DNA of 64,000 nucleotides from Bernardetiaceae bacterium (GTDB lineage: Bacteria; Bacteroidota; Bacteroidia; Cytophagales; Thermoflexibacteraceae). The translations under genes and the position numbers were made by a program. The notes beneath the pieces are model-generated. The model had not been told where the DNA came from and searched no databases. It saw only the letters and a list, made by a program, of their open reading frames with translations. Shown here piece after piece: positions 43,863-53,649 of the stretch. Location: the NCBI GenBank assembly GCA_025056255.1, contig JANWVT010000004.1, positions 124,001-188,000 on the forward strand. Reading direction: 5' to 3'. How positions within the stretch are numbered: the stretch's first letter is position 1; every line of letters begins with the position of its first letter.

Positions 43863-45116
43863 ATGGAACGAACCATACCACTGGCAGAAAGGATGCGCCC
43901 CAAAAGTTTGGAAGAATACCTCGGACAAACCCATTTAGCAGGCAAAGATGGCATTTTCAGCAAGATGATTCGCAATAGAAACATTCCTTCATGTATTTTA
44001 TGGGGACCGCCCGGGTCAGGTAAAACAACATTGGCGCTGCTGTTAGCCAAAACCTTGCGTTTTCCCTTTTTTACCCTTAGTGCTATTAACTCTGGTGTTA
44101 AAGAAATTAGAGACATTATTGACAGAGCAAAATTTCAGCCAAATGCAATTTTATTTATAGACGAAATACACCGATTCAACAAAGCACAGCAAGACGCTCT
44201 ACTCAGTGCAGTGGAAAATGGCACACTTACCCTGATAGGGGCTACTACCGAAAATCCCTCGTTTGAAATAAATGCTGCCTTGCTGTCGCGCTGCCAAGTT
44301 TTTGTATTGCAACCACTTAGCGAGCAAGATTTGCTCACATTGTTACACAGAGCAGTAGCGCGCGAAAGTGCCGATAAAAACATACGTGTTGAGCTAGTAG
44401 AAACAGATGCCCTGATTTCCCTTAGCGGCGGCGATGCTCGTAAAATGTTAAACCTGTTAGAAATGACTATTGCTACTGCCACTTCTGCTCCGGTTGTTAT
44501 CACTAACCGTGTGGTTATAGAAGTTGCTAGGCAACGCACCTCTCGCTATGATAAACATGGTGAACAACACTACGATATTATTTCGGCATTCATCAAGTCT
44601 GTTCGGGGCAGCGACCCCGATGCAGCGCTCTATTGGCTTGCCCGTATGATGGCTGGCGGTGAAGACCCGCAGTTTATTGCTCGCCGGCTACTGATTTTGG
44701 CTTCAGAAGACATCGGCAACGCTAACCCCAATGCCTTATTGCTTGCCAATACCTGCTTTCAGGCGGTAGCTGCTGTGGGGATGCCTGAGGCAGACCTGAT
44801 TCTCTCGCAAACAACTATCTACCTAGCTTGTTCGCCAAAAAGCAACAGTGCCTACACTGCCATCCGAAAAGCACAGGCAGCAGTGCAGGAATTTGGTGAT
44901 TTGCCCGTACCCTTACACCTGCGAAATGCACCTACTACATGGATGAAAAAGTTAGGCTACGGCGCTGATTATCTCTACCCACACGATTATCCCGAAAGTT
45001 TTGTAGAACAACAATATTTGCCAGACGCCTTAGAAGGAGCTGTATTTTATCAGCCTGCCAACAATGAACGAGAGCAGGAAATGGCAAAACGCCAACAAAA
45101 ACGTTGGAAGAAATAA
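43863..45116 (+). CDS. rarA: Replication-associated recombination protein A (AAA+ ATPase)
   Basis: A 417-residue AAA+ clamp-loader-like ATPase of the RarA/MgsA/WRNIP1 family that acts at stalled replication forks. Walker A is GPPGSGKTT, Walker B is LFIDEIHRF, sensor 1 is GATTENPSF and the Arg finger region is LLSRCQVF. The C-terminal tetramer domain ([30 protein letters not shown]) is complete. The ATG at 43863 gives the family N-terminus [17 protein letters not shown]; the 35-codon extension to 43758 is not conserved in character. No -7 box is obvious. Confidence 0.94.
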   Translation: MERTIPLAERMRPKSLEEYLGQTHLAGKDGIFSKMIRNRNIPSCILWGPPGSGKTTLALLLAKTLRFPFFTLSAINSGVKEIRDIIDRAKFQPNAILFIDEIHRFNKAQQDALLSAVENGTLTLIGATTENPSFEINAALLSRCQVFVLQPLSEQDLLTLLHRAVARESADKNIRVELVETDALISLSGGDARKMLNLLEMTIATATSAPVVITNRVVIEVARQRTSRYDKHGEQHYDIISAFIKSVRGSDPDAALYWLARMMAGGEDPQFIARRLLILASEDIGNANPNALLLANTCFQAVAAVGMPEADLILSQTTIYLACSPKSNSAYTAIRKAQAAVQEFGDLPVPLHLRNAPTTWMKKLGYGADYLYPHDYPESFVEQQYLPDALEGAVFYQPANNEREQEMAKRQQKRWKK

Positions 45117-45181
45117 AAGTTTGCTGCAAAGCTTGGAGTTAACTCTAACATGAACTTACAACTGGCAGTAGTGCTAACATT

Positions 45182-45259
45182 GCCGTTGCACGCCGCCGTT
45201 GCACGTCGCCGTTGCACGTCGCCGTTGCACGTCGCCGTTGTTCATGTTTTCACAAACAA
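45182..45259. repeat. 13-bp tandem repeat array with palindromic end, copy 4
   Basis: Four units of GCCGTTGCACGTC/GCCGTTGCACGCC (45182-45233) and a fifth diverging unit GCCGTTGTTCATG run into a hairpin TTGTTCATG / CACAAACAA. The 13-bp period is not a multiple of three and lies in the convergent rarA-secA gap, so it is non-coding. Confidence 0.75.
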
Positions 45260-45407
45260 GTTATCGGTATGGCAGCCACTAATTTTCTTTGGAAAATTAG
45301 AAGCATACTTTTTGTAGCCAATACTTGCTTTTTGCGCTTTTGCCTGCAAGTTGCAGCTTGTCAAGCTGATTGCCAATCATTTGCGTTATTATCGCCAAAA
45401 AGGAAGA

Positions 45408-45435
45408 TTCTTTGCCCGCAATTGCAGACAAAGAA
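45408..45435 (-). terminator. Palindrome after secA, probable terminator
   Basis: A 28-bp near-perfect palindrome (TTCTTTGCCCGCAA / TTGCAGACAAAGAA, 12 of 14 pairs) lies 34 bp beyond the secA stop. On the minus strand it is followed by TCTTCCTTTTT. Confidence 0.55.
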
Positions 45436-45468
45436 CCAGACCTGCTACCTGTATGGCAAGAATTTGTT

Positions 45469-48400
45469 TTATATCAAAATGCACTTGTTGTCTTTCAAGT
45501 CTTGTTCTACGTTTTTGAATTTGGTTTCCACTATCCTTCCGTCCATGTATCGTACGGTTACCCTTTCATTTCTGCCGGGCATTTTTTGGGATACAATAGG
45601 TTTGGTAACTTCTACGTTTCGCCGATTGGTATTATAAGCTACTTTGTTGTCGCTACGGGTGCTAATAGTTTCCGCTTGGGACTTGTTGGTAGCAAGCTTT
45701 TGTTGTTGTTTGCCTGCTGCTGCTACTGCTTGCGCATCGCGCACGGCATTTTGTCCTTCGTTATAGGGCATAGCGCGGAAGAGGAAAGCGGTAATCTGCG
45801 TGTTGAGTTCGCCTATCAAATTTTTGAATAATTCAAAGGCTTCAAACTTGTAGATGAGCAAGGGGTCTTTTTGCTCTAAGGTAGCAAATTGTACAGATTG
45901 GCGTAAGTCGTCCATTTCGCGCAAGTGCTCTTTCCAGTACTGGTCTATTAGCGCCAGTGTGATGGCTTGCTCCATACTTTGAATGAGTGACATGCCGCCA
46001 GTGGCTACCGCTTGTTGCAGGTTGGTAATGATGTTAATCATTTTTCTGCCATCGGTAAACGTAATTGCTACATCGCGGTAGATCGCTCCTTGTGTTTGGA
46101 AGGTATGGTTTAATACAGGGAAGGTCATTTCTGCCAACTGCTTGTTTTTAGCTACATAGCGCCCGTATACCTCCTCATAGAGCGATTGGGTAATATGAGT
46201 AGTACTATTTTTGGCAAAATATTCAGCGCTAATGGCAGAGTTAGTGCCAAACTGAGACAATACGGCTAATTTAAAGTTTTCATAGTCGCCTTTGTGGTTT
46301 TCGGCTATTTCTTGGCAGGTATCGTAGAACATAGTCATGATGTCTAACGATAACCTTTCGCCAAAAAGCGCATTGCGCCGGCGACGGTAAATCACTTCGC
46401 GCTGTGCGTTCATTACGTCGTCGTATTCAAGCAATCGCTTGCGGATGCCGAAGTTGTTTTCTTCTACTTTTTTTTGCGCGCGCTCGATGGATTTGGTAAT
46501 CATAGGGTGTTGAATAACTTCACCCTCTTCCAATCCCAGCCTATCCATGATGCTGGCGATGCGCTCTGAGCCAAAAAGACGCATCAGTTCGTCTTCAAGG
46601 CTAACAAAGAACTGAGACGAGCCGGGGTCTCCTTGTCGTCCAGAACGTCCGCGCAACTGGCGATCTACGCGGCGGCTTTCGTGGCGTTCGGTACCAATAA
46701 TGGCAAGTCCGCCGGCTTGTCTGGCTTCTGGGGTTAGTTTGATATCTGTACCGCGCCCTGCCATGTTGGTAGCAATGGTTACCGTTCCGGGAATACCGGC
46801 GTTGGCAACAATTTCTGCTTCGCGAGCATGTTGCTTAGCGTTAAGCACTTGGTGAGGTATTTTGCGCAGCTGCAACATGCGGCTAATGATTTCGGAGTTT
46901 TCTACCGAGGTAGTGCCCACTAACACGGGTCTTCCGGCAGCTACAAGCTCTTGAATTTCTGTTACTACGGCATTATATTTTTCACGTACGGTTTTATATA
47001 CTTTATCTTCATGGTCTATTCGAATTACGGGCTTGTTGGTAGGTATTTCTACTACATCTAACTTATAAATTTCCCAGAACTCGCCTGCTTCGGTGCTTGC
47101 TGTACCAGTCATGCCTGCCAGCTTGTGGTACATGCGGAAGTAATTTTGCAGCGTAATGGTGGCGTAAGTTTGAGTAGACTCTTCCACCTTCACGTTTTCT
47201 TTTGCCTCCAATGCCTGATGCAGCCCGTCGGAATAGCGGCGTCCTTCCATGATGCGCCCAGTTTGCTCGTCTACAATTTTTACTTTGCCATCTACTAAGA
47301 TGTAGTCCACATCGCGTTCAAACAGGGTATAAGCCTTTAAAAGCTGGTTGACGCTGTGAATGCGTTGGTTTTTGATGGTGTAGTCTGCTAATACTTGGTC
47401 TTTGGCGCGCAATTTTTCTTCTTCGCTTAGTTGGTCATTGGCATCTATGTTGGCAATTTCTACGCCGATGTCGGGCAATACAAAGAAGTTGGGGTCTTCG
47501 CCTGCTTCTGTGATGAAATTAATGCCGTTTTGGGTAAGCTCTACGGAGTTGTGTTTTTCGTCAATTACAAAGTAGAGGGGCTTGTCGGCTTCGGGCATCA
47601 TTTTAGCATTGTCTTGCAAGTAGAAGTTTTCTACTTTCTGCATTTTGGCTTTAATGCCCGGCTCGCTTAGAAACTTAATAAGGGGTTTGTTTTTGGGCAG
47701 TCCTCGGTAGGCGCGAAATAGTGCTAATCCTCCTTCTTCGTCTTTGCCTTCGGCTAGGAGTTTTTTGGCTTCGTTGAGCAGTTTAATGACCAGTTGCTTT
47801 TGGGCTTCCACTAATCGGCTAATGCGAGGCTTTAGCTCGTAGTAGAGTTGCTCGTCTTCGTTGCTTGCGCCTACCGGTCCGGATATAATCAGCGGGGTAC
47901 GGGCATCGTCTATGAGCACGGAGTCTACTTCGTCCACCATAGCATAGTGATGCTTGCGCTGTACCAGCTCCGATACTTCGCGCGCCATGTTGTCGCGCAA
48001 GTAATCAAACCCGAACTCATTATTGGTGCCATAGGTGATGTCTGCTAAGTAGGCACGGCGGCGCATGGGGGTGTTGGGTTGGTGCTTGTCGATACAATCT
48101 ACGCGCAAGCCATGAAATTCATACAAAGGACCCATCCATTCGCAGTCGCGGCGAGCTAAGTAATCGTTTACGGTTACAATATGCACGCCCTTGCCTCCTA
48201 AGGCGTTGAGATAAGCCGGTAGGGTAGCTACCAATGTTTTGCCTTCACCGGTTGCCATTTCGGCAATTTTGCCTTGGTGAAGCACAATACCTCCAATCAG
48301 TTGGACATCGTAGTGGACCATTTCCCAAGTAATCATATTGCCGGCTGCCATCCATTGGTTGTGCCAAATGGCTTTGTCGCCCTCAATAGTAACTCCTTGC

Positions 48401-48840
48401 CGAGTAGCCGCAATTTCATGGTCAAAGGGAGTTGCTGTTACTACCAGTTGTTTGTTGTGTGTAAAGCGATAAGCTGTTTCGCGTACTACGGCGAAGGCTT
48501 CTGGCAATAGCCGGAGCAATACTTCTTCCAACTTTTTGTCATGCTCTTTTTCAAGGCGGTCTATTTGTTGGAAAATCTGTTCTTTCTCTTCAATATCCAT
48601 TTCCGGGTGCTCGGCTATGCGCCGGTGCAACTCGGCAAGTTGACGGTCTAATTCAGCAAGTTCAGCCGCAATGATGGCTTTAAAAGCAGCTGTTTTACCT
48701 CTCAACTCATCGTCGCTTAGCGTTTTGAGCTTAGCATATTCCTGATTAATAGCAGCTACCATGGGCGCGATAGCTTTTAGGTCGCGCTCAGACTTGGTGC
48801 CAAACAGTTTGGCAAAACCTTTGGTGAGAAAATCTAACAT
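45469..48840 (-). CDS. secA: Preprotein translocase ATPase SecA
   Basis: A 1123-residue SecA, the long form usual in Bacteroidota. It drives protein export through SecYEG. Nucleotide-binding motifs are MATGEGKTLVA (Walker A), MVDEVDSVLIDDARTPL (Walker B) and the second fold with MAGRGTDIKL and QLRGRSGRQGDPG. Extra sequence sits in the N-terminal region and in the preprotein cross-linking part. The C-terminus ends GRIVETKFKNVEQD...CILI and lacks the CxCx8CH zinc motif seen in E. coli SecA. TAACTTTG on the minus strand (48911-48918) suggests a promoter about 70 bp upstream. It is divergent from the symporter. Confidence 0.96.
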   Translation of the reverse strand: MLDFLTKGFAKLFGTKSERDLKAIAPMVAAINQEYAKLKTLSDDELRGKTAAFKAIIAAELAELDRQLAELHRRIAEHPEMDIEEKEQIFQQIDRLEKEHDKKLEEVLLRLLPEAFAVVRETAYRFTHNKQLVVTATPFDHEIAATRQGVTIEGDKAIWHNQWMAAGNMITWEMVHYDVQLIGGIVLHQGKIAEMATGEGKTLVATLPAYLNALGGKGVHIVTVNDYLARRDCEWMGPLYEFHGLRVDCIDKHQPNTPMRRRAYLADITYGTNNEFGFDYLRDNMAREVSELVQRKHHYAMVDEVDSVLIDDARTPLIISGPVGASNEDEQLYYELKPRISRLVEAQKQLVIKLLNEAKKLLAEGKDEEGGLALFRAYRGLPKNKPLIKFLSEPGIKAKMQKVENFYLQDNAKMMPEADKPLYFVIDEKHNSVELTQNGINFITEAGEDPNFFVLPDIGVEIANIDANDQLSEEEKLRAKDQVLADYTIKNQRIHSVNQLLKAYTLFERDVDYILVDGKVKIVDEQTGRIMEGRRYSDGLHQALEAKENVKVEESTQTYATITLQNYFRMYHKLAGMTGTASTEAGEFWEIYKLDVVEIPTNKPVIRIDHEDKVYKTVREKYNAVVTEIQELVAAGRPVLVGTTSVENSEIISRMLQLRKIPHQVLNAKQHAREAEIVANAGIPGTVTIATNMAGRGTDIKLTPEARQAGGLAIIGTERHESRRVDRQLRGRSGRQGDPGSSQFFVSLEDELMRLFGSERIASIMDRLGLEEGEVIQHPMITKSIERAQKKVEENNFGIRKRLLEYDDVMNAQREVIYRRRRNALFGERLSLDIMTMFYDTCQEIAENHKGDYENFKLAVLSQFGTNSAISAEYFAKNSTTHITQSLYEEVYGRYVAKNKQLAEMTFPVLNHTFQTQGAIYRDVAITFTDGRKMINIITNLQQAVATGGMSLIQSMEQAITLALIDQYWKEHLREMDDLRQSVQFATLEQKDPLLIYKFEAFELFKNLIGELNTQITAFLFRAMPYNEGQNAVRDAQAVAAAGKQQQKLATNKSQAETISTRSDNKVAYNTNRRNVEVTKPIVSQKMPGRNERVTVRYMDGRIVETKFKNVEQDLKDNKCILI

Positions 48841-48910
48841 AACAGTTTTTTACAGGTGGTTCAAAAACGTGCCAAACAGCCACCCGACTGACATTTTGGC
48901 TGTGAATTCA

Positions 48911-48918
48911 CAAAGTTA
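48911..48918 (-). promoter_or_regulatory. -7 promoter box for secA
   Basis: TAACTTTG on the minus strand matches TAnnTTTG. The predicted leader is about 65 nt. Confidence 0.4.
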
Positions 48919-48998
48919 CGAATCCAATTTGGGATTTCCTGCCTATTTAACGTATTTGCAAATAGGAAATCAAACCATTGTAAAGTATAACTTCATTT

Positions 48999-50741
48999 AT
49001 GGAACTGAACTGGATAGACTGGGCAGTGATTATTGCTTTCCTGCTTGTTTCTTTGGGTATTGGCATGGGTTATGCCAAACAAGCTGAGAAAGGAGTAGAA
49101 CATTTTTTTCTGGGTGGGCGCAACTTACCTTGGTGGATAGCCGGCACCTCTATGGTAGCTACTACTTTTGCTGCCGACACGCCGCTATTGGTAACAGAAC
49201 TGGTAGCCAAAAATGGCATTAGTGGCAATTGGCTCTGGTGGAATTTTCTCATTGGTGGCATGCTGTCTACTTTTTTCTTTGCCGACTTGTGGCGGCGTGC
49301 AAACATCATCACCGATGTGGAGTTGGTTGAAAAGCGCTACAGCGGCAAGCCAGCAGCTTTTTTACGCGGCTTTAAAGCGGTTTATTTGGGTATTTTTATG
49401 AATGCGGTCATTATTGCTTGGGTCAATCTGGCACTTGGCGCACTACTTAAAATATTTTTCAATGTTCCCGATGAACAGTTACTTGGATGGGTAGGAGCAG
49501 CTATGCTAATGGTAGTAATCTATTCAAGTCTTTCGGGGCTGATGGGCGTAGTAGTTACCGATTTCATACAGTTTATTATTGCCATGTCGGGTTGCATTAT
49601 ATTAGCTGTCATAGTAGTTCAGTCGGAAAAGATTGGTGGTATTTCGGGCTTGAAGTGGCAACTACCTGAATGGACGTTGCACTTTTTTCCTACTCTTGAC
49701 CTGAGTAATGCTGATACTGCTAACACTACTGCACAAGCATTCAGTCTGGGGTTGGGTAGTTTTTTAGCCTATGTAGGCATGCAATGGTGGGCAAGCTGGT
49801 ATCCGGGTGCCGAGCCGGGTGGAGGTGGCTACATTGCCCAACGCATGATGAGTGCTAAAAATGAACAACATGCCATTAAAGCCATGTTGCTGTTTCAAAT
49901 TGCTCACTATGCATTGCGTCCTTGGCCTTGGATTGTAGTAGGGCTGTGTGCTTTGGTGTTATATCCAGATTTGCCGCAAGCCGACAAAAAGTTAGGCTAC
50001 GTATTGGCAATGAAAGAGTTTCTTCCTGCCGGATTGCGTGGCTTGCTGCTGGTAGCCTTTTTAGCAGCTTATATGAGCACGGTTTCCACGCAACTGAACT
50101 GGGGAGCAAGCTATATCATCAATGATTTGTACAAACGCTTTATACGCCCTCAGGCAAGCCAACGCCAGTTTGTAGCAGCTTCGCGCCTAACCACTTTTCT
50201 GCTGATGGTGGTTTCTTTGTTCATTACCGCACAAATGGAAACTCTTTCAGGAGCATTTAATTTCATGATTGAGTGCGGTGCTGGCTTGGGACTGGTGCTT
50301 ATTTTACGATGGTATTGGTGGCGTGTAAATGCGTGGAGTGAAATAACTGCTACTATTGCGCCTTTTGTCGGCTATTCGCTTTCGCATTTTGCATGGCATA
50401 TGGAGTTTCCGGCAAGTTTTTTTCTAACAGTAAGTTTCACTACTGCTGCATGGCTGGCGGTTACTTTTCTTACCCCTCCAACCGAATGGCAACACTTGCA
50501 ACAATTCTATCGCGAGGTGCGCCCGCAGGGAGCTTGGAAACCCATCGCTAATTCCTTGCAAATGCCTGTTGAAAATAAATTGCCTGCATTACTTGCCAAA
50601 TGGGCAACTGGTTTGTTGCTGTGCTACTCAGCTCTATTTGGAATTGGCAAGATTGTTTTGCAAGAATGGAGCAGCGCACTGGTTTATACTTGCTTGTTTG
50701 TGGCAGCTGCTTGGTTGCTCAACTGGCTATTGAAAAACTAA
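48999..50741 (+). CDS. Sodium:solute symporter family transporter
   Basis: A 580-residue SSS-family permease with about 13-15 membrane helices. The N-terminal helix and FFLGGRNLPWWIAGTSMVATTFAADTPL match the family, with the Na2/TM1 unwound segment, and MSTVSTQLNWGASYIINDLYK is the TM8 Na+-site block. The gapped YPGAEPGGGGYIAQRMMSAK is also typical. It should import a solute with Na+ across the inner membrane; the substrate is unknown. Single gene, divergent from secA. Confidence 0.88.
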   Translation: MELNWIDWAVIIAFLLVSLGIGMGYAKQAEKGVEHFFLGGRNLPWWIAGTSMVATTFAADTPLLVTELVAKNGISGNWLWWNFLIGGMLSTFFFADLWRRANIITDVELVEKRYSGKPAAFLRGFKAVYLGIFMNAVIIAWVNLALGALLKIFFNVPDEQLLGWVGAAMLMVVIYSSLSGLMGVVVTDFIQFIIAMSGCIILAVIVVQSEKIGGISGLKWQLPEWTLHFFPTLDLSNADTANTTAQAFSLGLGSFLAYVGMQWWASWYPGAEPGGGGYIAQRMMSAKNEQHAIKAMLLFQIAHYALRPWPWIVVGLCALVLYPDLPQADKKLGYVLAMKEFLPAGLRGLLLVAFLAAYMSTVSTQLNWGASYIINDLYKRFIRPQASQRQFVAASRLTTFLLMVVSLFITAQMETLSGAFNFMIECGAGLGLVLILRWYWWRVNAWSEITATIAPFVGYSLSHFAWHMEFPASFFLTVSFTTAAWLAVTFLTPPTEWQHLQQFYREVRPQGAWKPIANSLQMPVENKLPALLAKWATGLLLCYSALFGIGKIVLQEWSSALVYTCLFVAAAWLLNWLLKN

Positions 50742-51311
50742 GTTGTTCGATGCTGTGAGTAAAAACGGTGTAAAAGTAACCCAATAGTCGAGTAGTTTCA
50801 ACTAAAAGCACATTGAAGTTGAGCATAAGCAAGGCTGTATTTTTCTGAATTAGTTGCTGTTTGCCATATCGCAGGGGCAATGTGGCAAACAGTGCTGCCA
50901 AAACCCGGCAAGTTTGTCGACCCCCCATGGGGTTGTATTGGTGAATCCTTTACGATACACAAACAACGGACACACCTCCTACCATTCCCCTGCTACTGAT
51001 TATGAGTCTCTTCCTTCATGCGCATTATCGTTTCTAAACTCGCTTCCATATTTCCTCGATAGAAGGGTATTTTCTTCCAAAATGTTAATCACTTGCTTGT
51101 GTAAAGTGTAGTTGTTTTTCTTTTGATTTCCTTCTTAACCACTCGCTTTACACACTTTTTGAGAAAGTATCCATAAGCAACTGATTATCAGGTTTTTGTA
51201 CAATTTGCATCATATCAAAAATTGGCACGAATAGGCAACAAATAAACAAACCCAATAAGCTTGTGGAACCTATTGGGCTGCTGTGGGGCATAAAATAGAA
51301 AGCAGAATTTT
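50742..51311. other. 570-bp gap between the convergent symporter and rseP genes
   Basis: Contains a 10-bp stem CTGTTTGCCA / TGGCAAACAG (50857-50866 and 50883-50892) and distant inverted arms GTGTAAAG / CTTTACAC (about 51102-51155), plus the rseP terminator. The frame at 50854-51111 has no coding character. Nothing else recognised. Confidence 0.5.
51251..51277 (-). terminator. Terminator of rseP
   Basis: Stem CCCAATA / TATTGGG. Read on the minus strand it is followed by TTTGTTTATTT. It lies 35 bp beyond the rseP stop. Confidence 0.6.
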
Positions 51312-52628
51312 CTAATTGAAAATCAGTTTGTAGATGTCGTTTCCAAAGGCAAATACCATTAAACCGAGCAACAGGAGCATGCCTACTTTTTGTGCACCTT
51401 CTAAGAAAGCCTGTGAAGGAGCGCGTCCTGAAATGATTTCATAGGTTAAGAATACAGCATGACCGCCGTCTAAGGCTGGAATGGGTAGCAGGTTCATAAA
51501 AGCCAATACCATAGACAGCAACCCTACTAATGACCAAAAGCGTATCCAGTCCCATGTGCCGCCAAACACTTTGGCAATACCAATTGGTCCGCTCAGGGAT
51601 TTGGTAACCGACATTTCGCCGCGAAACATTTTGCCAAATGCTTTTAGCTGTACAAAAACTACGTCGAACGCGTTGAACGTACCACGCACTACTGCCTCTG
51701 CCAAGCTGTATTTGCGCACAGCTGTTTGCAGCAAAAACTCTGGACGGAAACCAATGGTACCTTCTGGGGTAATCTGGATATATTTGATGACTTGTTCACC
51801 CTTGCGGTCTATCACAAATTTTACCTCTTCGCCTTTGTGTTTTTCAAGAAAGCTTTTCAAGTGTTGGAAATAAAGAATAGGGGTATCGTTGGCTGCAATA
51901 ATTTTGTCCCCTGGCTGCAATCCAGCTTTTCCAGCGGGCATATCGGGTTGTACCTCGCCTACGGCAAACGGATAAAGGGGGTCAATAAAAGAAGCATTTT
52001 GTTTATCGCCAAGTTTATCCATCAGGTCGGTAGGGAGGGGAATCATCATTTCTTTGCCGTTGCGCAAAACTGTGTAGTAGCTACCTGTTTCCAAAAAGAA
52101 ACTTGGATTGCGCGCATCTTCATAGCGCTCTAATTTTTTGCCGTTGATAGCAATTAACTTATCACCTTCTTGAAGACCTATTTCCGCTGCCAGTTTACTT
52201 ACATGAATACCGTGTTTGTTTACTTCGCTAATAGGTAGGTAGGTTTCGCCAAGAAAATATGCTAACCCAATGAATACCACAATGCCTGTAAGTACATTCA
52301 CAGTAATGCCGCCGAGCATCACAATAAGTCGTTGGTAAGCAGGTTTGGAACGGTATTCCCAAGGTTGTGGTTTAGAGCTAAGTTGGGCGGTATCGAGCGA
52401 TTCATCTACCATTCCGGCAATTTTCACAAAGCCGCCTAACGGTAGTGCTCCTACCATGTATTCGGTTTCACCTTTTTTAAAACTGAAAAGTTTAGGGGGA
52501 AATCCGATAGAAAATTTTTCTACGCGCATACCAAACCACTTGGCTGGTAGCATATGCCCTAACTCGTGCAACCCCACCATAATGGTGATTGCCAGAATTA
52601 GTTGGGCAGTCATAATTAATCCTTCCAT
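51312..52628 (-). CDS. rseP: Site-2 membrane protease RseP
   Basis: A 438-residue zinc metalloprotease that cuts transmembrane substrates such as anti-sigma factors. HELGH in TM1 (zinc and catalytic Glu), a PDZ region (LQEGDKLIAINGKK and a second, LQPGDKIIAANDTP), and LDGGH in the last part, with NLLPIPALDGGH supplying the third zinc ligand. The ATG at 52628 is preferred to 52658 because MEGLIM leads directly into TM1. It is in line with a transketolase N-half gene upstream on the same strand. Confidence 0.93.
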   Translation of the reverse strand: MEGLIMTAQLILAITIMVGLHELGHMLPAKWFGMRVEKFSIGFPPKLFSFKKGETEYMVGALPLGGFVKIAGMVDESLDTAQLSSKPQPWEYRSKPAYQRLIVMLGGITVNVLTGIVVFIGLAYFLGETYLPISEVNKHGIHVSKLAAEIGLQEGDKLIAINGKKLERYEDARNPSFFLETGSYYTVLRNGKEMMIPLPTDLMDKLGDKQNASFIDPLYPFAVGEVQPDMPAGKAGLQPGDKIIAANDTPILYFQHLKSFLEKHKGEEVKFVIDRKGEQVIKYIQITPEGTIGFRPEFLLQTAVRKYSLAEAVVRGTFNAFDVVFVQLKAFGKMFRGEMSVTKSLSGPIGIAKVFGGTWDWIRFWSLVGLLSMVLAFMNLLPIPALDGGHAVFLTYEIISGRAPSQAFLEGAQKVGMLLLLGLMVFAFGNDIYKLIFN

Positions 52629-52719
52629 TCTATTCGATGCAGATAGGTACGGCAGCACTATTTGCTGCTTTAACGATTGATTATTTGCTTACTAAACGTT
52701 GTGTGTAGCAATAAAGTTC

Positions 52720-53568
52720 TCAATAGTCTTTCCATTCGGTTTCTGGCAGTTGTGCCAGTGCTTTTGCCAGTTGCTCGTCGTTAGGGGCTACGCCGTGCCA
52801 TTTGTGAGAGTGCATCATGAAATCTACCCCGTAGCCCATTTCGGTGTGCATGAGTATAATCACGGGTTTTCCTTTTCCAGTTAGGTTTTTTGCGTGTTGC
52901 AAGGCAGCTATCACCTGTTCTAAATTATTGCCTTCGGTACACTCGGTTACCTCCCAGCCAAAAGCGCGGTATTTAGCACCCAAGTCCATTAGGTTCATCA
53001 CCTTGCTAACCGGACCGTCAATTTGTTGTCCGTTTAAATCAACGGTAGCAATCAGATTATCTACTTTGTGATGAGCAGCATACATGGCTGCTTCCCAAAT
53101 TTGTCCTTCTTGTTGTTCACCGTCGCCCATGAGTACGTAAACCAAGTGGGGGTCTTGGTTGAGTTTTTTGGCTTGTGCGGCTCCTATAGCTACTGAAAGC
53201 CCTTGCCCCAATGAGCCGGAGGCTACGCGAATGCCCGGCAAGCCTTCTTCTGTAGCGGGATGTCCTTGCAGGCGAGAGTTAATTTTGCGAAAAGTAGCGA
53301 GTTCCTGCACGCTGAAATAGCCAAAGCGTGCCAAAGTACTGTACCAAACTGGTGAAATGTGTCCATTAGAGAGGAAAAACAGGTCTTCACCAATCCCATC
53401 GGGTTGGAAGTTTGGGTTGTGTTTCATTATCACGCCATACAGTGCTACGAAGTATTCGGTGCACCCTAATGAACCGCCCGGATGACCAGACTGCGCAGCA
53501 TGTACCATGCGTAAAATATCGCGCCTGATTTGAGTAGCAAGCGTTTTGAGTTTTTGTATATCGCTCAT
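52720..53568 (-). CDS. Transketolase, N-terminal (ThDP-binding) subunit
   Basis: A 282-residue half-transketolase. Motifs are AAQSGHPGGSLG (substrate/ThDP channel), FLSNGHISPVWY, GSLGQGLSVAIGAA and the ThDP motif GDGEQQEG with the partner Asn in VDLNGQQ. It works with a separate C-terminal subunit, as in other bacteria with split transketolases; no such gene is adjacent. It acts in the pentose phosphate pathway. Start at 53568 (MSDIQKLKTLA). Its neighbours on the strand are rseP downstream and the DUF3667-like gene upstream. Confidence 0.93.
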   Translation of the reverse strand: MSDIQKLKTLATQIRRDILRMVHAAQSGHPGGSLGCTEYFVALYGVIMKHNPNFQPDGIGEDLFFLSNGHISPVWYSTLARFGYFSVQELATFRKINSRLQGHPATEEGLPGIRVASGSLGQGLSVAIGAAQAKKLNQDPHLVYVLMGDGEQQEGQIWEAAMYAAHHKVDNLIATVDLNGQQIDGPVSKVMNLMDLGAKYRAFGWEVTECTEGNNLEQVIAALQHAKNLTGKGKPVIILMHTEMGYGVDFMMHSHKWHGVAPNDEQLAKALAQLPETEWKDY

Positions 53569-53649
53569 TGTGAGAACGCAATAATTGTGCTTTGTATCAA
53601 CATCAGTTTACAATGAGCCGCAAGTTAGTAAAACTCTACTGAATGGTAA

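Noticed and set aside
45182-45246. The 13-bp array as a CRISPR
   Set aside because: Units are contiguous with no spacers, far shorter than CRISPR repeats, and no cas genes are present.
45212-45831. Two overlapping plus-strand frames near the secA 3' end
   Set aside because: One begins inside the 13-bp repeat array and both run antisense to secA coding sequence.
50854-51111. An 85-codon frame in the symporter-rseP gap
   Set aside because: It overlaps a hairpin and has no signal, domain or promoter; amino acid use looks like translated non-coding DNA.
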